DNA of 64,000 nucleotides from the NCBI GenBank assembly GCA_034620365.1, contig JAQGEQ010000045.1:434001-498000 (forward strand), written 5' to 3'. The notes under the pieces are model-generated. The model had not been told where the DNA came from, made no database searches, and saw only the letters and a program-made list of their open reading frames with translations. Origin of the DNA: Pegea sp. RAD2-039 (lineage: Eukaryota > Chordata > Thaliacea > Salpida > Salpidae). The first letter of the stretch is position 1; each line of letters opens with the position of its first letter. This document shows positions 46,808 through 58,932 of the stretch, piece by piece. The translations under genes and the position numbers were made by a program.

Positions 46808-48372
46808 TCAGCCACATATAACATCCAACTTTCCACCAACAATCCAAAAAGACTTCAATGAAGAAGCAATCATACATTTTGCTTCAATCACAGGAACGTT
46901 ATGAAGTCTTGATTTCTAAAAATGATGAATGATTATTAAATGAATACAAATATATCCGATGAAACTTAATTTTGAAGCATTTCTTTTTATCATTATTGTA
47001 GGTAGTTTGGTGATATCTACAAAAGTTTATAACTTTTCATCTAATAAGTCTTATTTGTCTTAATTAAATTAGAATTATTGTTTGTCATAAGAACTTGAGT
47101 TTCAGTTTGTAGATTAACGTTTTTAGTACACTGTCAAGTGGTCTGATGAGCGATTCTTCTAGAAGTTAATAAAAGTATCTCGAAAAAAGTTAAATTAATT
47201 TACAAAGATCTTGTATCCATCAGGAACTTGTGCCTCAACATATCTATATCGTTCAAACAGAAGTTTTCCTTCAGCTTTTTCAATCAACATCAACAAGTTC
47301 TTAGTTTTCTGTTCATCTCCAGATATCACAGGAACATTTTTGGATAGTACTTGAACACGTTTTTCTAAGCTAATAAATATTTTTAACTCAATCCTAATGA
47401 CATTAACTTGATTTATACTTTATGTTATTCATGATTCCGATTCCTTTACAAGATTCACACGGTGACAGTTTTTTCCTGAAACTTTCTCCTTTTCTGATGA
47501 AATAATTGGTTAAAATATTTAATATAATTAATAATTGGTTAAAAAGCATAAAGCTCATAATTAGGTAACAGATCTTTTATTTTCATTTGAAGTAGGCATC
47601 AGGTTATATAGCAGCCTTTATTCAATCTTATATAAAATTCAAACCAAACTTACAGTACTTGATAACAACCACAATATGAGCATCTGATACTACCAAAATA
47701 ACAGAACTTCTCCTGTAAAAAATGGATTTATATCTGAGGCTTTAACGGCTTTAATACAAATTGTATTACTCTTATGGCTCGATGACATTTATAGCAGTTG
47801 AAAGCGTTCTGTTGCAGCATCTCAATGAAACCAGTAGCATTACAACTGTAATAGTAGACTCAAGTGTTAACTACAAACTTTTAAGTTTATTACTACTTAC
47901 AAGGAACAGTCAAGTAGGGTGACTTTTTTGATACTGATCTCAGTTTCACGCCTTCTCATAGATTCAAGATCATTTTTATTCATCAAAATATTCCAGTTAC
48001 ACAAAATAGTCTCCTAAATAAAAAAGAATTTAAAATAACTAAAAAAAAAACGAAGGAAAATAAACCTTCTGGACAAAAAACTGGTCCAGACTCTTAATTT
48101 CGATGTTATCCATTAAGAATGCTCCATTAAAAAACTGTACCAATGATTCTTTTATATGCACGGGTTTTATGTTTGGTATTTCACTTCGTACAAAAAATAT
48201 AGTTACTAACATCAAACATAGTAGAAAGAAGTACAAACCTTAATACACCAGAATCTTGTAAATGCTTGATGATAAGTTGTTGCTCATTTCTTAATTGTTG
48301 ACCAGTTAAAAGTGCTGGGTTAGAATCCCAAATAATCTCATCTTTGACTATAAAAGTTGGCTGTTGGTTCAT
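46808..48372 (-). CDS. SSUH2: SSUH2-like protein with DnaJ-type zinc fingers
   Basis: Eight minus-strand exons: 48239-48372, 48066-48183, about 47901-48013, 47770-47845, 47654-47712, 47408-47475, 47204-47364 and 46808-46915, joining to 278 residues. The middle has four CxxC pairs in DnaJ cysteine-rich style: CSFCNATG, CYKCHRAI, CSYCGCYQ and CESCKGIG, the last a perfect CxxCxGxG. After it, KAEGKLLFERYRYVEAQVPD aligns in pattern with the conserved post-finger block of ssu-2 homologues. The last exon, with SRLHNVPVIEAKCMIASSLK and SFWIVGGKLDVICG, resembles their final beta strands. SSUH2 proteins are poorly understood and in vertebrates have been linked to tooth formation. The human protein continues ~20 residues beyond this end. 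Exon 7 could also read through to a stop at 47195, which would omit exon 8. Confidence 0.75.
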
Positions 48373-49189
48373 ACTATCTGTAAATTTATCAAACTACTTA
48401 TTTGGTTTGTGTAAAGTAAAAAAATGAAGCTTGGAAAAGTAAGAATAAAACAACTCTTGCATAATAAATCTTTTATTGATCATAAGATATTCAATTTTTT
48501 CTCTCTCTATTAATCAAAGATACAAATTGATAATAATTTCAGTCTCAAGTATATACACTTTTTTTCTGCCCTTATTCTATGCCTCGCTGAAACAAATAGC
48601 TCTGCAATTTATGACAATAATAACTTTAGTTTCAAAACGTTTTCTCGAAATAACATATTGCACAAAGATCTTCTTTTGATCAGCTATTATCTTGCTTTAT
48701 TGGTTCTCAACAAATTATCTAACTACTTTTTTAAAGATTAACAAAAAGTTTCCAATACTTTTCTTGAAGTTTTAAGTGTTCCCAAGGCATCATAATTGGC
48801 TTCAATTTCCATAGTGATATTTTGCATACTGATGACAAGCTCCAAGTATGACGCAGTTTATATACTGGCTTTGCTATTTATCTTGCTAAAACATTAAAAT
48901 ATCATGTCTAAGCATAACAACTTTTGTTTATGAATGGATGATATTATCGAAAGAAAAATATAAAACTGTTAAATATCTGGAAATTTAAAAATATTTTCTT
49001 TAAAATTTGTAGATAAGTTGTGTGTTTAAGCGACAAAATCAAACAAAAAAAACTTCAGTTGTTTTGACTTCAAGTTGAAAATTTGTTAATATTAAAGGTA
49101 AATTTTAAGTGAAGTACTAAGAAATTAACCTTTATACAAAATCAATTTGCATCTAATTCTTATGAAATAAAAATAAAACTTTAATATGA
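48373..49189. other. Intergenic with a short open frame
   Basis: The minus-strand frame 48738-48827 reads MQNITMEIEANYDALGTLKT and stops after 29 codons. A TATATAAA lies about 30 bases upstream of its ATG, and composition is coding-like. It may be an exon or a tiny gene, but no family is recognised. The rest is AT-rich. TTTACAG ends five bases before the SSUH2-like start. Confidence 0.3.
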
Positions 49190-49715
49190 CTTAATTCTTA
49201 TTTTTAAGATTATCCACAGTTTAGTTGACCTTCAGTTTGATGATTTCTTTTCCATTAGTGCTTTCCTCAAGTTATATCAGCTCAGACGACACATATTACA
49301 TCTTAATAAGCCCATATTACCTAATAATCTAGTTATATCTACTATATCTACTATATCACCTGGTTCATTAGTCAGAGCAAATTTTTTCTCATACCGCACA
49401 ATTAGTACATGTAATCAGCTGCCATCAGATATTGCCATGTCAGAATCACTCGCGTTGTTCAAGCAGAAGTTGAACCGTTTTAATATTACCAGCATTATCA
49501 TTTCTAAGCTATGATTTTTTTTCTCTTTTTTATATTATTAGCAATCTATGTAATTGTTCACTGTTATATGCTTTGAGTGATATCGAAATGCCATGTGTTA
49601 CATCTTTTACCTTCTATATTTCTAACTTAACAGATGTTATTGGTGAGAATGTGTGTTAGCGAGAGGTACTCTCTTCAGGTACCCTCCTTCGCATTTATTG
49701 TAATAAATAAATATA
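49190..49715 (+). mobile_element. 5'-truncated LINE, 3' end with RT C-terminus
   Basis: The frame running to the TGA at 49512-49514 matches the end of a CR1/L2/Jockey-type reverse transcriptase ORF. HSLVDLQFDDFFSI comes first, then FSYRTISTCNQLPSDI and ALFKQKLNRF, the usual W/CNxLPxxI and F+xxL signature of that region. A ~200-base 3' untranslated part follows and ends TTCGCATTTATTGTAATAAA plus a TAAATA tail. The reverse-transcriptase core and endonuclease are absent. The surviving frame is open over about 105 codons, so the insertion may be fairly young. A second copy of the 3' end is in the ARL intron at 7100-7172. Confidence 0.8.
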
Positions 49716-52700
49716 ATTAACAAAATTTGATACTTACTTCTAGGCCAACTAAGCAATTATCCATTTTCGAAATTTCTCGTGAGTATTTCAAAACATTTTA
49801 AGTTTGTTTGAAAGTTAAATGTTAGAAATTTAAGAAACTGAATTATACCTATATTTTTTATAAGTTATAATTATTTAATTAACTTCTTGTCTAAATGTGT
49901 AGCAATTTTAAAATAAATTGAATATTTTAAAGAGTAATCATGTTTACATTTAAGCTTTAAAAACAACTTTTTTTTTGACATTTAAGTTTTGAAAATGTTA
50001 TTCAAAACTTTGTTTAGGTTTTGTTAACTAAAGCATGAATAACTATTAAGATATTTATTATTTATTTAGAAGGAAATAAATCTATTTACAACTGATAAAA
50101 GCTCTTTAGAGAAAGTTATTCTTCTATTGTATTAAAATGTGTGTATTTATCTTAGTTTTATATTTAAAATTTTAGTTTTTTATAGGTTAAGTAATTAATA
50201 GTTTGATTAATTGATTATTCAAATTAGTATTTTTGCTAATAACTTTATAAGTTAAAGTTAAATGATTAAATTTTTATTTTTTAACAGTCTTTGTTATTTT
50301 CTTAGAGATTGAAGTTAATTTCTAATTCTAACATAAATTAAATTTGTCTATATTAATAGTTGTGTAGATAAATACGGAATTTGATATTTAATATTTTCAT
50401 AATCTGGTTTTTCTTGATATTAGTTTATAGATTAATTTTCAGATAGTACTTTCAATAAAAGAAAATATAATTATTATAATTACAGGCACAAATATAATAC
50501 ATAAATTTGTATAAAACGATAATTTAGAGATATCGATTTCAAAGAATTGAAGAATGAAGTATGAGAAAGTTCATAAATCAAGAAAAAGGTAAAAAATCAT
50601 TTAAGTATAAATTCTAATCTTTATCAATGGTCATAAAAAGTTTGTGATTTTTAAAGTTTATGGAAAGCAAATTATAAACTGATTTCTTTATTTATGGATC
50701 TTATCTTTTAAAATTTATGGTGATCAGCAGAGTTATTAATTTCCTTGTTTAATATATAATTATCCATTTCTAACTATGATAAGTTTAATCTGTTTATTTT
50801 CCAATTGTATAATCGTTCATTTAAATTTATTAATATAATATTTATTTGTCAATTTTTAATATATATAATCAACTTTAATTGATTTATATTTACAAAATTA
50901 AAACAAATATGGAAATAGTAATTAATTGTTTCTTCTATTAGTAGAAAATAGTTTCCAGAAGAACCAATACCAATTTCTCAGCATATAACTGGAGTTATTA
51001 TAGTTTGTTCATTTTGTTGATAATCTGAAAAGCCAATGAAGAAAACAATAATTAAAGCTTGTAAATCAAAATCTTGTTGCTATTGATGTTGATGTAAAAG
51101 TGAAGATTAGAACAAATTTATTATAAAACAAGTTAAGGTAATTAACAATTCTACAAATAGTATTTTTAACTGTTTAGTATGTAATAACTTATTAGATGTA
51201 TCTATAAATAAAGTTTTATTTTTAAACTTCTTGTTTATTACTTCATAACCATAACCATAGGAAATATTCATGTTTATTTAGTGGATAATTCTGTTTAAGA
51301 TTATTTATAACTTAATGTTTAAATGATTCATTTTTCACAAACCAAATTGTTTGCAGGATTTATGCTTTGTTGAATCAAAACACATTTCTGTGGTTATTCA
51401 ACTGGCAAAAGATTAAAGTTGAAAAACAACAGAGGAAATACTTCTGGTATTCTATAAAGGAGTCCATAGAAACATACTTTCGGTGGAGAGGTTACAAGAA
51501 AATATTTTGACAAAAAACGATTGTGGTCGATAAGAAATATTCGATTTGAAAAACCTCTAGAGACAAAAGTCTAAAGTTGACATTTGATGAAATGAATTTC
51601 AAATAATTTTCTTCAACGAATTGATTTACTGATGCAGATTTCGCTCTAAATTGCTTCTAACTCAAAATTTTATGTTTTTATTAAAAGATTTGTTGAAAAT
51701 ACAAATTCATTTTGTGATTAGTTTCTGATTCTAATTTTTGGCATTTTGCTGAAATTAAAATTTTGTTGTTTAATGCTGGACACTTAATTTTATACAATGA
51801 TTAGGTTAAAATGGAATTTGATGAGAATGGCCTGAACATTTATATTTTGATTTAATTAAACAATAAAGTTAAAAGATAATTTGTTTCTAAAAATGATAAA
51901 AATTTTTAGATTTCAAAAAGTTGTTTATTTTTTAATTTCTAAAAAGGTTAATAGAAGTGAATTTAAGATACTATGTATAATATTTGTATAATTTGGATAA
52001 GTAAGTTTGTAGCACTTTAAAATTTTATTAAGTAGGTAAAAATAAATCTTCTTAACATTTTTCATTTAAATCTTATCGGGAATTACAATTCCTTTTTTTA
52101 AATATTTAAACTTTAATACTATCTTTAATATATATAGCCGTTCACGGGTTAAGCAGGCCTTTTCATTATCATTAAATTAAAAAGCATTTTTGGAATTGAA
52201 ACAATCTTATTCAACATCTGATGCAGATAATAAATCATAGAATTGATGACCTCAAAATGGCTATAAAGAACTAAAAGTAGAAAGATCTTAAAAGCCACAA
52301 TTGAATAGAAAAATTGGAACAAGAAGAAAATGCCGATATTTATGTTAAGGATTGTAAAAAAATGAATTAAAGAAAATGCCACCTATTAACAAAATTACTC
52401 AAATCATTTTCTTTTTATGAAATTTATTTTTAATAACAGAATTCTTTATAGTAATAAAGTCGGAAAGATTTTAATCCTTATTAAAAATGCTAAAAACTTC
52501 CCGGATATCAGTAAAGTTCAACGGACTTCTGAAAACAAAAAAAAATCGTTAGGGAAATATTAAAATGATTAATTTTTAGTGTAAAATTTTAAGATGTTGT
52601 AAAATTGCTCAAATATAAGTATCTATATAACTTTCATTTCTGATTACATTATTTTGAGTATTTTCGTTGAAGACATTTTAGTTGTCGGCAAATTATTACT

Positions 52701-54040
52701 TTAAATAAATAATTGTAGTTTGATTACACAAATAACCCAATTTGGTTTAAGTCATAATGGTGCGAATATTATTTTTGTTTCGTGATTTACAGTACACAGG
52801 TAATAGGCAAAAATTAGTTTAAACGGTTTGTTGTCGTTACTAGGATATTAGAAAAAGCAGCGATGCAATTTCAAATTGATTTGTAAAAATAAAAGCTTCG
52901 AGTTGACGAAGATGGTAACTTGATTGTAATAATTTTTCTTATCCGAAAAATAGCTTTAAAAAGTTTCGAATTGAAGAAGCAAAGGCATATTACCTTTTGG
53001 TAATAACACTTTTGGTGGTTTAATGTTGGGAGTGACTATAAATTTATTCTTGTAATATTAGTACTAGGAACTTGCAAAGAAGTAGAAGTTAGCTCTTAAG
53101 TCAACATTCAAAGAAGAACTTTCTAGAACTTTCTAGAAAATCAGCACTCTAAAGTCAAATAAAAATTTTGAAGTCATGAGAGAAAGTATTCTATTTTAAT
53201 AACCAATGAAAGACTACTTATGTATTTGGCTTGACTTATAGGCGTGAACGAATTTTTATTAGAATGATCAAAATAAGAATTCATTAATCTTGATCCACCA
53301 ACTAAGCAACATTTTAAGCAGCTTTTATAGACTTAACACTTCTATAACATAATCCTTTTCAATTAATACTATTTTATATAGTGAAAAGGCTGAACAAATT
53401 ATATAAATTGATATACTACTCATAATAAAATCGTACACGTTTCTTCAGTAGGTGATATTATTTAAAAACTTGAGTCCAGCGTTAATTTATGAAGACTTTG
53501 AAAGTATAACTCCTATGGAATAGAGATAATGCTAAAGACTCTATGTTTTTACTTCACAGTCAACAAAATTTTTTTGCACAAAGATTGTAGTAAACAATTT
53601 TAAAAATAAAGCTACAGCCTCAGAACTTTTTACATTGTTATAATGATTTAACTATATTAAACAAAGTAAGTATAAAATGAAATGAAGTTAATTTTTTTGG
53701 AATGATACTCTTATAAATTAAACTTTGTTTCTTTATCTAAACCTTATAAGAGATAGAATGATTTCATTATAAGTGGCTGTATATTAGAGACAATTAAAAA
53801 ATTTTTTTTCAACTTAATAAAATTTGAACTATCGAACCAAACTTTACTTATAAATTAGACAAAATTTGTCGTATCTGAAATTCTTATTTTTTATTTAAAT
53901 GTTATTTTTCATAAAAGTAAGCATGTTGTTTTAACAAAACAGCCTAAATAAAACTTAAAATTATTTTGTTTCCAAATTTTATTTTCTAAAAATTGTTATG
54001 GTTTTACGGGCTAACTTTTCTGTTAATTTTTGTAGACTAT
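49716..54040. other. Gene-poor AT-rich region
   Basis: About 4.3 kb with no supported gene. A GC-richer patch near 51350-51620 is coding-like but broken. The minus-strand frame 52149-52382 is strongly hydrophobic but T-rich, so may be chance. A perfect heat-shock element lies at 53116-53138. Confidence 0.4.
53116..53138. promoter_or_regulatory. Perfect five-unit heat-shock element
   Basis: The 23 bases consist of GAA-CT-TTC-TA-GAA-CT-TTC-TA-GAA, five exact alternating inverted units of the HSF1 consensus nGAAn, with a further GAA at 53113. Five perfect units are strong for HSF trimer binding. The nearest gene is RPL41, about 1 kb downstream, which is not a heat-shock gene. It may belong to an unseen transcript or a transposable element. 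Confidence 0.55.
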
Positions 54041-54118
54041 GCTGCATGGTTCTTTCACTACCTTTCCGAACTTTGTAGCCGAGCTAGTCACAAGCTTTTA
54101 GTTTTATCTGAGAGCACC

Positions 54119-54870
54119 ATGCGCCTGAAGGTATATTTTAACTTTACTTATTTTACAATTTTTAATGTTTTATTGTAGCTATAGTTTTCACTAAAGGTTT
54201 TTACTAGATGTAGTTGTATAACAATTATATGTTGAAAGATTGCTTATTTTCATATTTGTTGGAAAGCAGTTAATCATTTTAACCTTTAAAAATTTTATAT
54301 CTACTTTTAAATTGTATAGTGTCATTTTTTATGTTGTCACTGTATGAATTAACTTGATGTACAAAATATAATGTAGCTATGCATTATTACTTTTATATAT
54401 TTTATTGTCAGTCAATGCCACTATTTCTTATATAATTGGCATTTTATATTCATCTAAAAACCAGATTCAATATATACTAATATTTAATTGGTTTTCTGTA
54501 CCAAGCAAATATAAAAGTATGAGGTTATATTTATATTAATTACATAATATCTTAGAATTATTAGATAACTTATGTTATTATTATATATATAATATATAAA
54601 TAATTTAAGATGAAATTAAGTCCAAATTATTATTTTTAGTATATAAAATACTAAATATATGATATATTAATGATATAATTAAGAATTTTTTAAAAATTTA
54701 TAAATAGTTTATATATCAATATATTATATCATCCTTACACTTGATCAATTGATTTTGAATATATCGAATATTATATTAAATTTTCAACTTGAATTTTTTT
54801 TTAGTGGAAAAAGAAACGTATGCGACGATTGAAGCGAAAGCGCCGTAAGATGCGAGCAAGATCCAAGTAG
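54119..54870 (+). CDS. RPL41: 60S ribosomal protein L41
   Basis: Two coding exons, 54119-54130 and 54805-54870, are separated by a 674-base GT-AG intron and encode 25 residues. These are MRLK from the first exon and WKKKRMRRLKRKRRKMRARSK from the second. This is the whole of eL41, the smallest ribosomal protein, which sits at the interface of the subunits. The standard third residue is alanine (MRAK); here it is leucine, otherwise the match is nearly exact. The gene is invisible to length-based gene finders because its first coding exon is only 12 bases. A pyrimidine run, TTCTTTCACTACCTTTCC, 60-80 bases before the ATG could be the TOP-type start of the mRNA. ATAAACTAAATAAATCC follows the stop. 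Confidence 0.95.
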
Positions 54871-55249
54871 ATCTTTGCGATGATCTACGAAGCGAATTTT
54901 ATCTGTTTCATGAAAGCAGATGATGTTTGTCGAGATTGACTCGTCGGATTTAACTGACTTTTATAAACTAAATAAATCCTTCAAAATTGAGATTCTTGGT
55001 TATTTATTTCTTATAAAAAGTCTGATTTTATATCAGTTGAGTAGAAAGTTAAGGAAAAATAATTTCATCAGAAAAAAAAGTTGAAAGATTTGAAATAAAA
55101 CTTGTGCGAGAGGCTTTTTTACAATTATTGCAAGTAGCAAATTGTCCAGTTCTGAAAGCAGATAATTAAAAGGGTAAAAATTGAGTAAATAATTTTTTTG
55201 ATAGAAATAGAACCCTTAAATATATGAAAAAGTTGCTTTATTCTAATAT
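54871..55249. other. RPL41 3' flank
   Basis: Includes the RPL41 3' untranslated region with AATAAA near 54970. The rest is AT-rich with nothing else seen. Confidence 0.45.
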
Positions 55250-56000
55250 ATTATAGAGTTGCTATTATTTGCAAAGCCCTAAACGAAAATTTTGTTCAAA
55301 TTAGTCTTGGAAGTGATACTAGCTTTATGCATGCGGCTGATTTAGACATGAAAACTTTATATGACATTTTGTATGGGTTTTATTTAAATAAAAGAATAAA
55401 TCGTACTTGGCTCTTTGGATTTGATAAATATTGTGAAAACTCTTAATTTAACAAAAATAAGTCACTATGAACTTAGCCCAGAAAAAACGCTTAATTTAAG
55501 AGTTTAAAAGCTAACAAACTGATGCAGAACCATTTTGGTACGTAGTTTAGAGAAGGACATAATTGTAGGGCATGCAATCTTTTAATAAATTCTTCCAAAA
55601 AGTCGTGTATTACGAGAAAGGGGAAAACTGCGATGACCATCAAAGCCTAGTTAGAAGTATTTGTGCTCTAATAAGCTTTATGAAAAATTAAACTATGTCA
55701 TCGTGGATAATGAGTCAATTAAAGATGATAAGCTAAGAGAGGTTTACTGCTTCACGAGCAAAACTTAGCTTCTACGGATTCTAATCATGTGTGGCCTTGC
55801 TGTTTACCATATAATCGTTTGGTAGGGTTGAACCTAATGCTTGTTTATGGTGTAACAGATGATTTTAAGTGGGCTTATAGCGGCACATTTGATTAGAAGA
55901 TCTTTCGTACAGAATAAAGCAGTACTGTTCCGTGTTAGTTATCACTTATGTTTTGTGCGACTTATGATATGATAAAGCTCTTTTAAAGTTCATTACAATA
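55250..56000 (+). pseudogene. Decayed DNA-transposon transposase-like stretch
   Basis: This stretch is less AT-rich than its surroundings and carries broken frames that resemble the DDE domain of Tc1/mariner-like transposases. YVIVDNESIKDD near 55700 is like the VIVxDNASxH block with the second aspartate. About 30 codons on, WPCCLPYNRLVGLNLMLVYG recalls the LPPYxxxLNPIExVWG block. Spacing and order fit. Many stops and shifts break the frame, and no terminal repeats were found, so it is long dead. The family is tentative. Confidence 0.4.
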
Positions 56001-57306
56001 CCTTAATAAAAGTTATGAGTCGGTTCGATTCGTCCAATAAACTGTTTTATTTTTATCAAACAACTACTGGCACCATTTTTTGAGTTATTGCAGCTCTAAT
56101 TCTGGTTCGGGTTCTTCCTCCAACTATAAAACATTAGGAGTATTCTTGTTCATTTTCCTTTGAATTTGATAAAACGAGCTTTGAGCAAGGATTCTTTTGC
56201 TGCCCCGGAATCCCTCAATATTTTCCGGATTGCTGGTTGTGAATGTGACAGATAAATTTCTAAGATTTTTTAATTTTAGCAAATTTTTTTTCAAGAATTG
56301 TGAACTTATGGATTATTTTATATTAAATTATTTTGTATTACTTTTTATTATTTTCATATTTTTCCAAGATTAATTTTCATTATCAAATTTTTCATATTTC
56401 TAATCACTTTTTTGGATTTTATACAAGTTAGCCTTCTGGTGCATTTTGTAGGATATCTTATAGCTAATATTTTCATTGATTTGAAATCTTACTTTTGCTT
56501 TTTATAAAATTATTTTTTTTAAATATTTTTAAAGGATTTTTTGTGATAATTCGTTGATTTTTTTAATATCTGTATTAATATTATAATTTATTCTGTAATA
56601 CTAAACAGAATATGTGATTAGTTAGTATATATATAGTTTTTTAAATGATTTGTATATTTTGTAATTCTATTTTATTTCTAAACTTTCAATGAGTAATTAA
56701 TTTAAATTATTTATTTTAAAGAAATAGTTAAATAATTTTCTTGGTAGCTTTTTGGTAATATACTTTATTTTACTTATTTGGTAGTTAGTTAAAATCAATA
56801 GTTTTTTTGACCAGCTATTTTCTATAAATTATTTATTAGAATAATTTTTAGTGAAATCTATTTGAAAAATATTTTGTATATTGTATAACTTTTACTGTAC
56901 TTTCAGAAGTAACTGTTTTTCAGAAACATGTTTTTTATTATTTCAAATTAAACTACTCAAAAAAGTAAAACTAAAATATAATTTTAAAAAATTTAAAGTC
57001 TTTTTTATAAAGTTTTATTTCAGTTTAATTTTTTTAAAGTTATTATTTTTATTCTATGGATTATCTTTAAACTATATTTACCATATTATTATTAAATTAT
57101 CATATGATTATGTATAATTTTTTAATTTTTTTATATGTATTTATAGAATAGTAATTTTAAAACTCAATTTTATATCATAACTATCATTACAAAAATGTTT
57201 TTTACTAAAACCCATAATTTTAATAAAATGAATTTCATAAATTTTTTTTCATAAATTTTTTTTTTCATAAATTCATTTTCTTTAGATTGTTTAGCTATAA
57301 ATAAGT
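56001..57306. other. AT-rich upstream of ELL
   Basis: No exon is supported. Frames here are low-complexity. TTTCTTTAG ends 21 bases before the ELL ATG and could be a splice acceptor for a leader. Confidence 0.45.
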
Positions 57307-58932
57307 ATGAGTGCCGGATCATACAAGTTGATCCAAAATCTTGGAAAAGAACTTATAGAACTAAAGTTAACAGATTCCTGTGTAAAAGCAATTGAAAAAT
57401 TTGTTAAAATAGAAAAAACAGCTCACAGTTTAAACATTGACTTTTCCAAGGGGACATTAACAATTCCTGGTGAAGATGATTCTAATCCTCAAGTATATAA
57501 TTTTAAGCTGCTTAAAAATAACAACAAAGTTGTGGACTGTTATAAACTTGATGAAGAAATTTTGGAAGAAAATGTTATGCAACGTATGGGAAAAATAAGT
57601 ATGAGTATGAGAATTGGAGGTAAAGATGACTCTTATGTTGCTACTAAACGAAAAATGAACCTTGCAATTGAGAATGAGCAAAAGTCTGTTACAAAGGTTG
57701 TAAAAACAGTGATGAATTCCAAAAAAAGAAAAGCTAAAGCAATATCTCTGTTTGAAAATACTATATATAGGCCAAATAGGACAAGTTTTTTCAAAAAAGA
57801 AACTTTATTACAAGCACAAAAAAGTGCTAATGAAAAGAAACCGAAATTTGAAAAAGTTTTAAGTTCTGTATCATCAACTCAGCCTGTAAACAAATCTATA
57901 CCTGACAAAATTTCTGAAAGTTTGATTCATTTTCTAGCTTTAGCTCCTTCTTCCTTTTCTAAGTTATTTTTGAAATTTTCTAGTTTATTCGGACAACCAA
58001 ATAGACATACTTTTAAGCAAGAACTGCTAAAAGTTGCAAATGTTAATATTGGTGGACCAGAAACTACTTATAAATTGAAGGAATGCAATTATTCAAAAGT
58101 GAACACTAATTGGAAAAGTTATACAGAAAATGAAAAATTAATTCTAGAAGAAAGCTTAGAAAAATTAGAAAATAAAAAACTAGGAAATAACAACCTTAAA
58201 AGAAAACTTGAAACCCCTCCTTCCAAACCTTGTAAAGAAAAGAAAAGAGCTTTGGTGATGAAGAAGCAAATCCAACCATTAAAACCTAAAGTTACAAAAG
58301 CAGTTTTTCCATCTAGAAACTCATCAGTTGCCTCTTCATGTAAAGTCAATGACAAAACTAATAATAATCGTATAAAAATACTGGAATTACCAACTTTTCA
58401 GTCATCTTCTTCATCATCAAGTGAGTTAAAAAAAATAGAGAATGTGATGGCTGGGAAGAAAGCATCTTCAAGTAAGTCTGGACGTATTTTCCAAAGTAAT
58501 TTTAACTCAAAGTCTTCAAATGTTGAGAATGAATGTGACCAGAATATTACTAAGAATAATGTATTTCTGCAACCAAAATTGACTTTAAATGGTGACTATA
58601 AAAGTAAGTTTACTTCTATTACTACAGATAAACAAAGATATGAATATAAAGCAGTTTTTGATCAAGAATATAAACTGTATTTGCAATTACATAAAAAAAT
58701 TGCTAGTGCTTCTCAAAAATTTGAGGAATATCAAAAAAAGGTTAATGGTTTGCCATTATCTGAACTTTCCCAACTAAAGAAAACTATTTATGCTGAATTC
58801 AACAAATTGAAGAAAGACAAAGATTATAATGACTCCCGTGCAAGATATGATAACCTTCATGTAAAACTTGACTATATCAAAGGTTTAATACATGAATATG
58901 ATAAAAGCAAGCGTGAAAGAAAATTAAATTAA
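57307..58932 (+). CDS. ELL: RNA polymerase II elongation factor ELL
   Basis: A single 541-codon frame. The N-terminal ELL domain is seen in residues ~1-290, including VYNFKLL, a basic AIENEQKSVTKVV stretch, RPNRTSFFKKE, and a folded block LIHFLALAPSSFSKLFLKFS that matches the ELL winged-helix part. A polar, lysine/serine-rich linker follows. The last ~110 residues (YKSKFTSITTDKQRYEYKAV and onward) are the occludin/ELL homology domain, with KLKKDKDYNDSRARYDNLH and the final LDYIKGLIHEYDK helix. ELL raises the elongation rate of polymerase II and joins the super elongation complex and the snRNA-specific little elongation complex in the nucleus. Length is close to the family's ~600. It has no introns and its stop is 426 bases before the HTRA2 start on the same strand. 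Confidence 0.92.
   Translation: MSAGSYKLIQNLGKELIELKLTDSCVKAIEKFVKIEKTAHSLNIDFSKGTLTIPGEDDSNPQVYNFKLLKNNNKVVDCYKLDEEILEENVMQRMGKISMSMRIGGKDDSYVATKRKMNLAIENEQKSVTKVVKTVMNSKKRKAKAISLFENTIYRPNRTSFFKKETLLQAQKSANEKKPKFEKVLSSVSSTQPVNKSIPDKISESLIHFLALAPSSFSKLFLKFSSLFGQPNRHTFKQELLKVANVNIGGPETTYKLKECNYSKVNTNWKSYTENEKLILEESLEKLENKKLGNNNLKRKLETPPSKPCKEKKRALVMKKQIQPLKPKVTKAVFPSRNSSVASSCKVNDKTNNNRIKILELPTFQSSSSSSSELKKIENVMAGKKASSSKSGRIFQSNFNSKSSNVENECDQNITKNNVFLQPKLTLNGDYKSKFTSITTDKQRYEYKAVFDQEYKLYLQLHKKIASASQKFEEYQKKVNGLPLSELSQLKKTIYAEFNKLKKDKDYNDSRARYDNLHVKLDYIKGLIHEYDKSKRERKLN

Noticed and set aside
52149-52382. 77-residue hydrophobic minus-strand frame, possibly a membrane protein
   Set aside because: Hydrophobicity follows from T-rich sequence; no conserved residues or convincing flanking exons.
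53993-54178. 61-residue plus-strand frame over RPL41 exon 1
   Set aside because: Different frame from the RPL41 start codon; it spans leader, exon and intron with no constraint.
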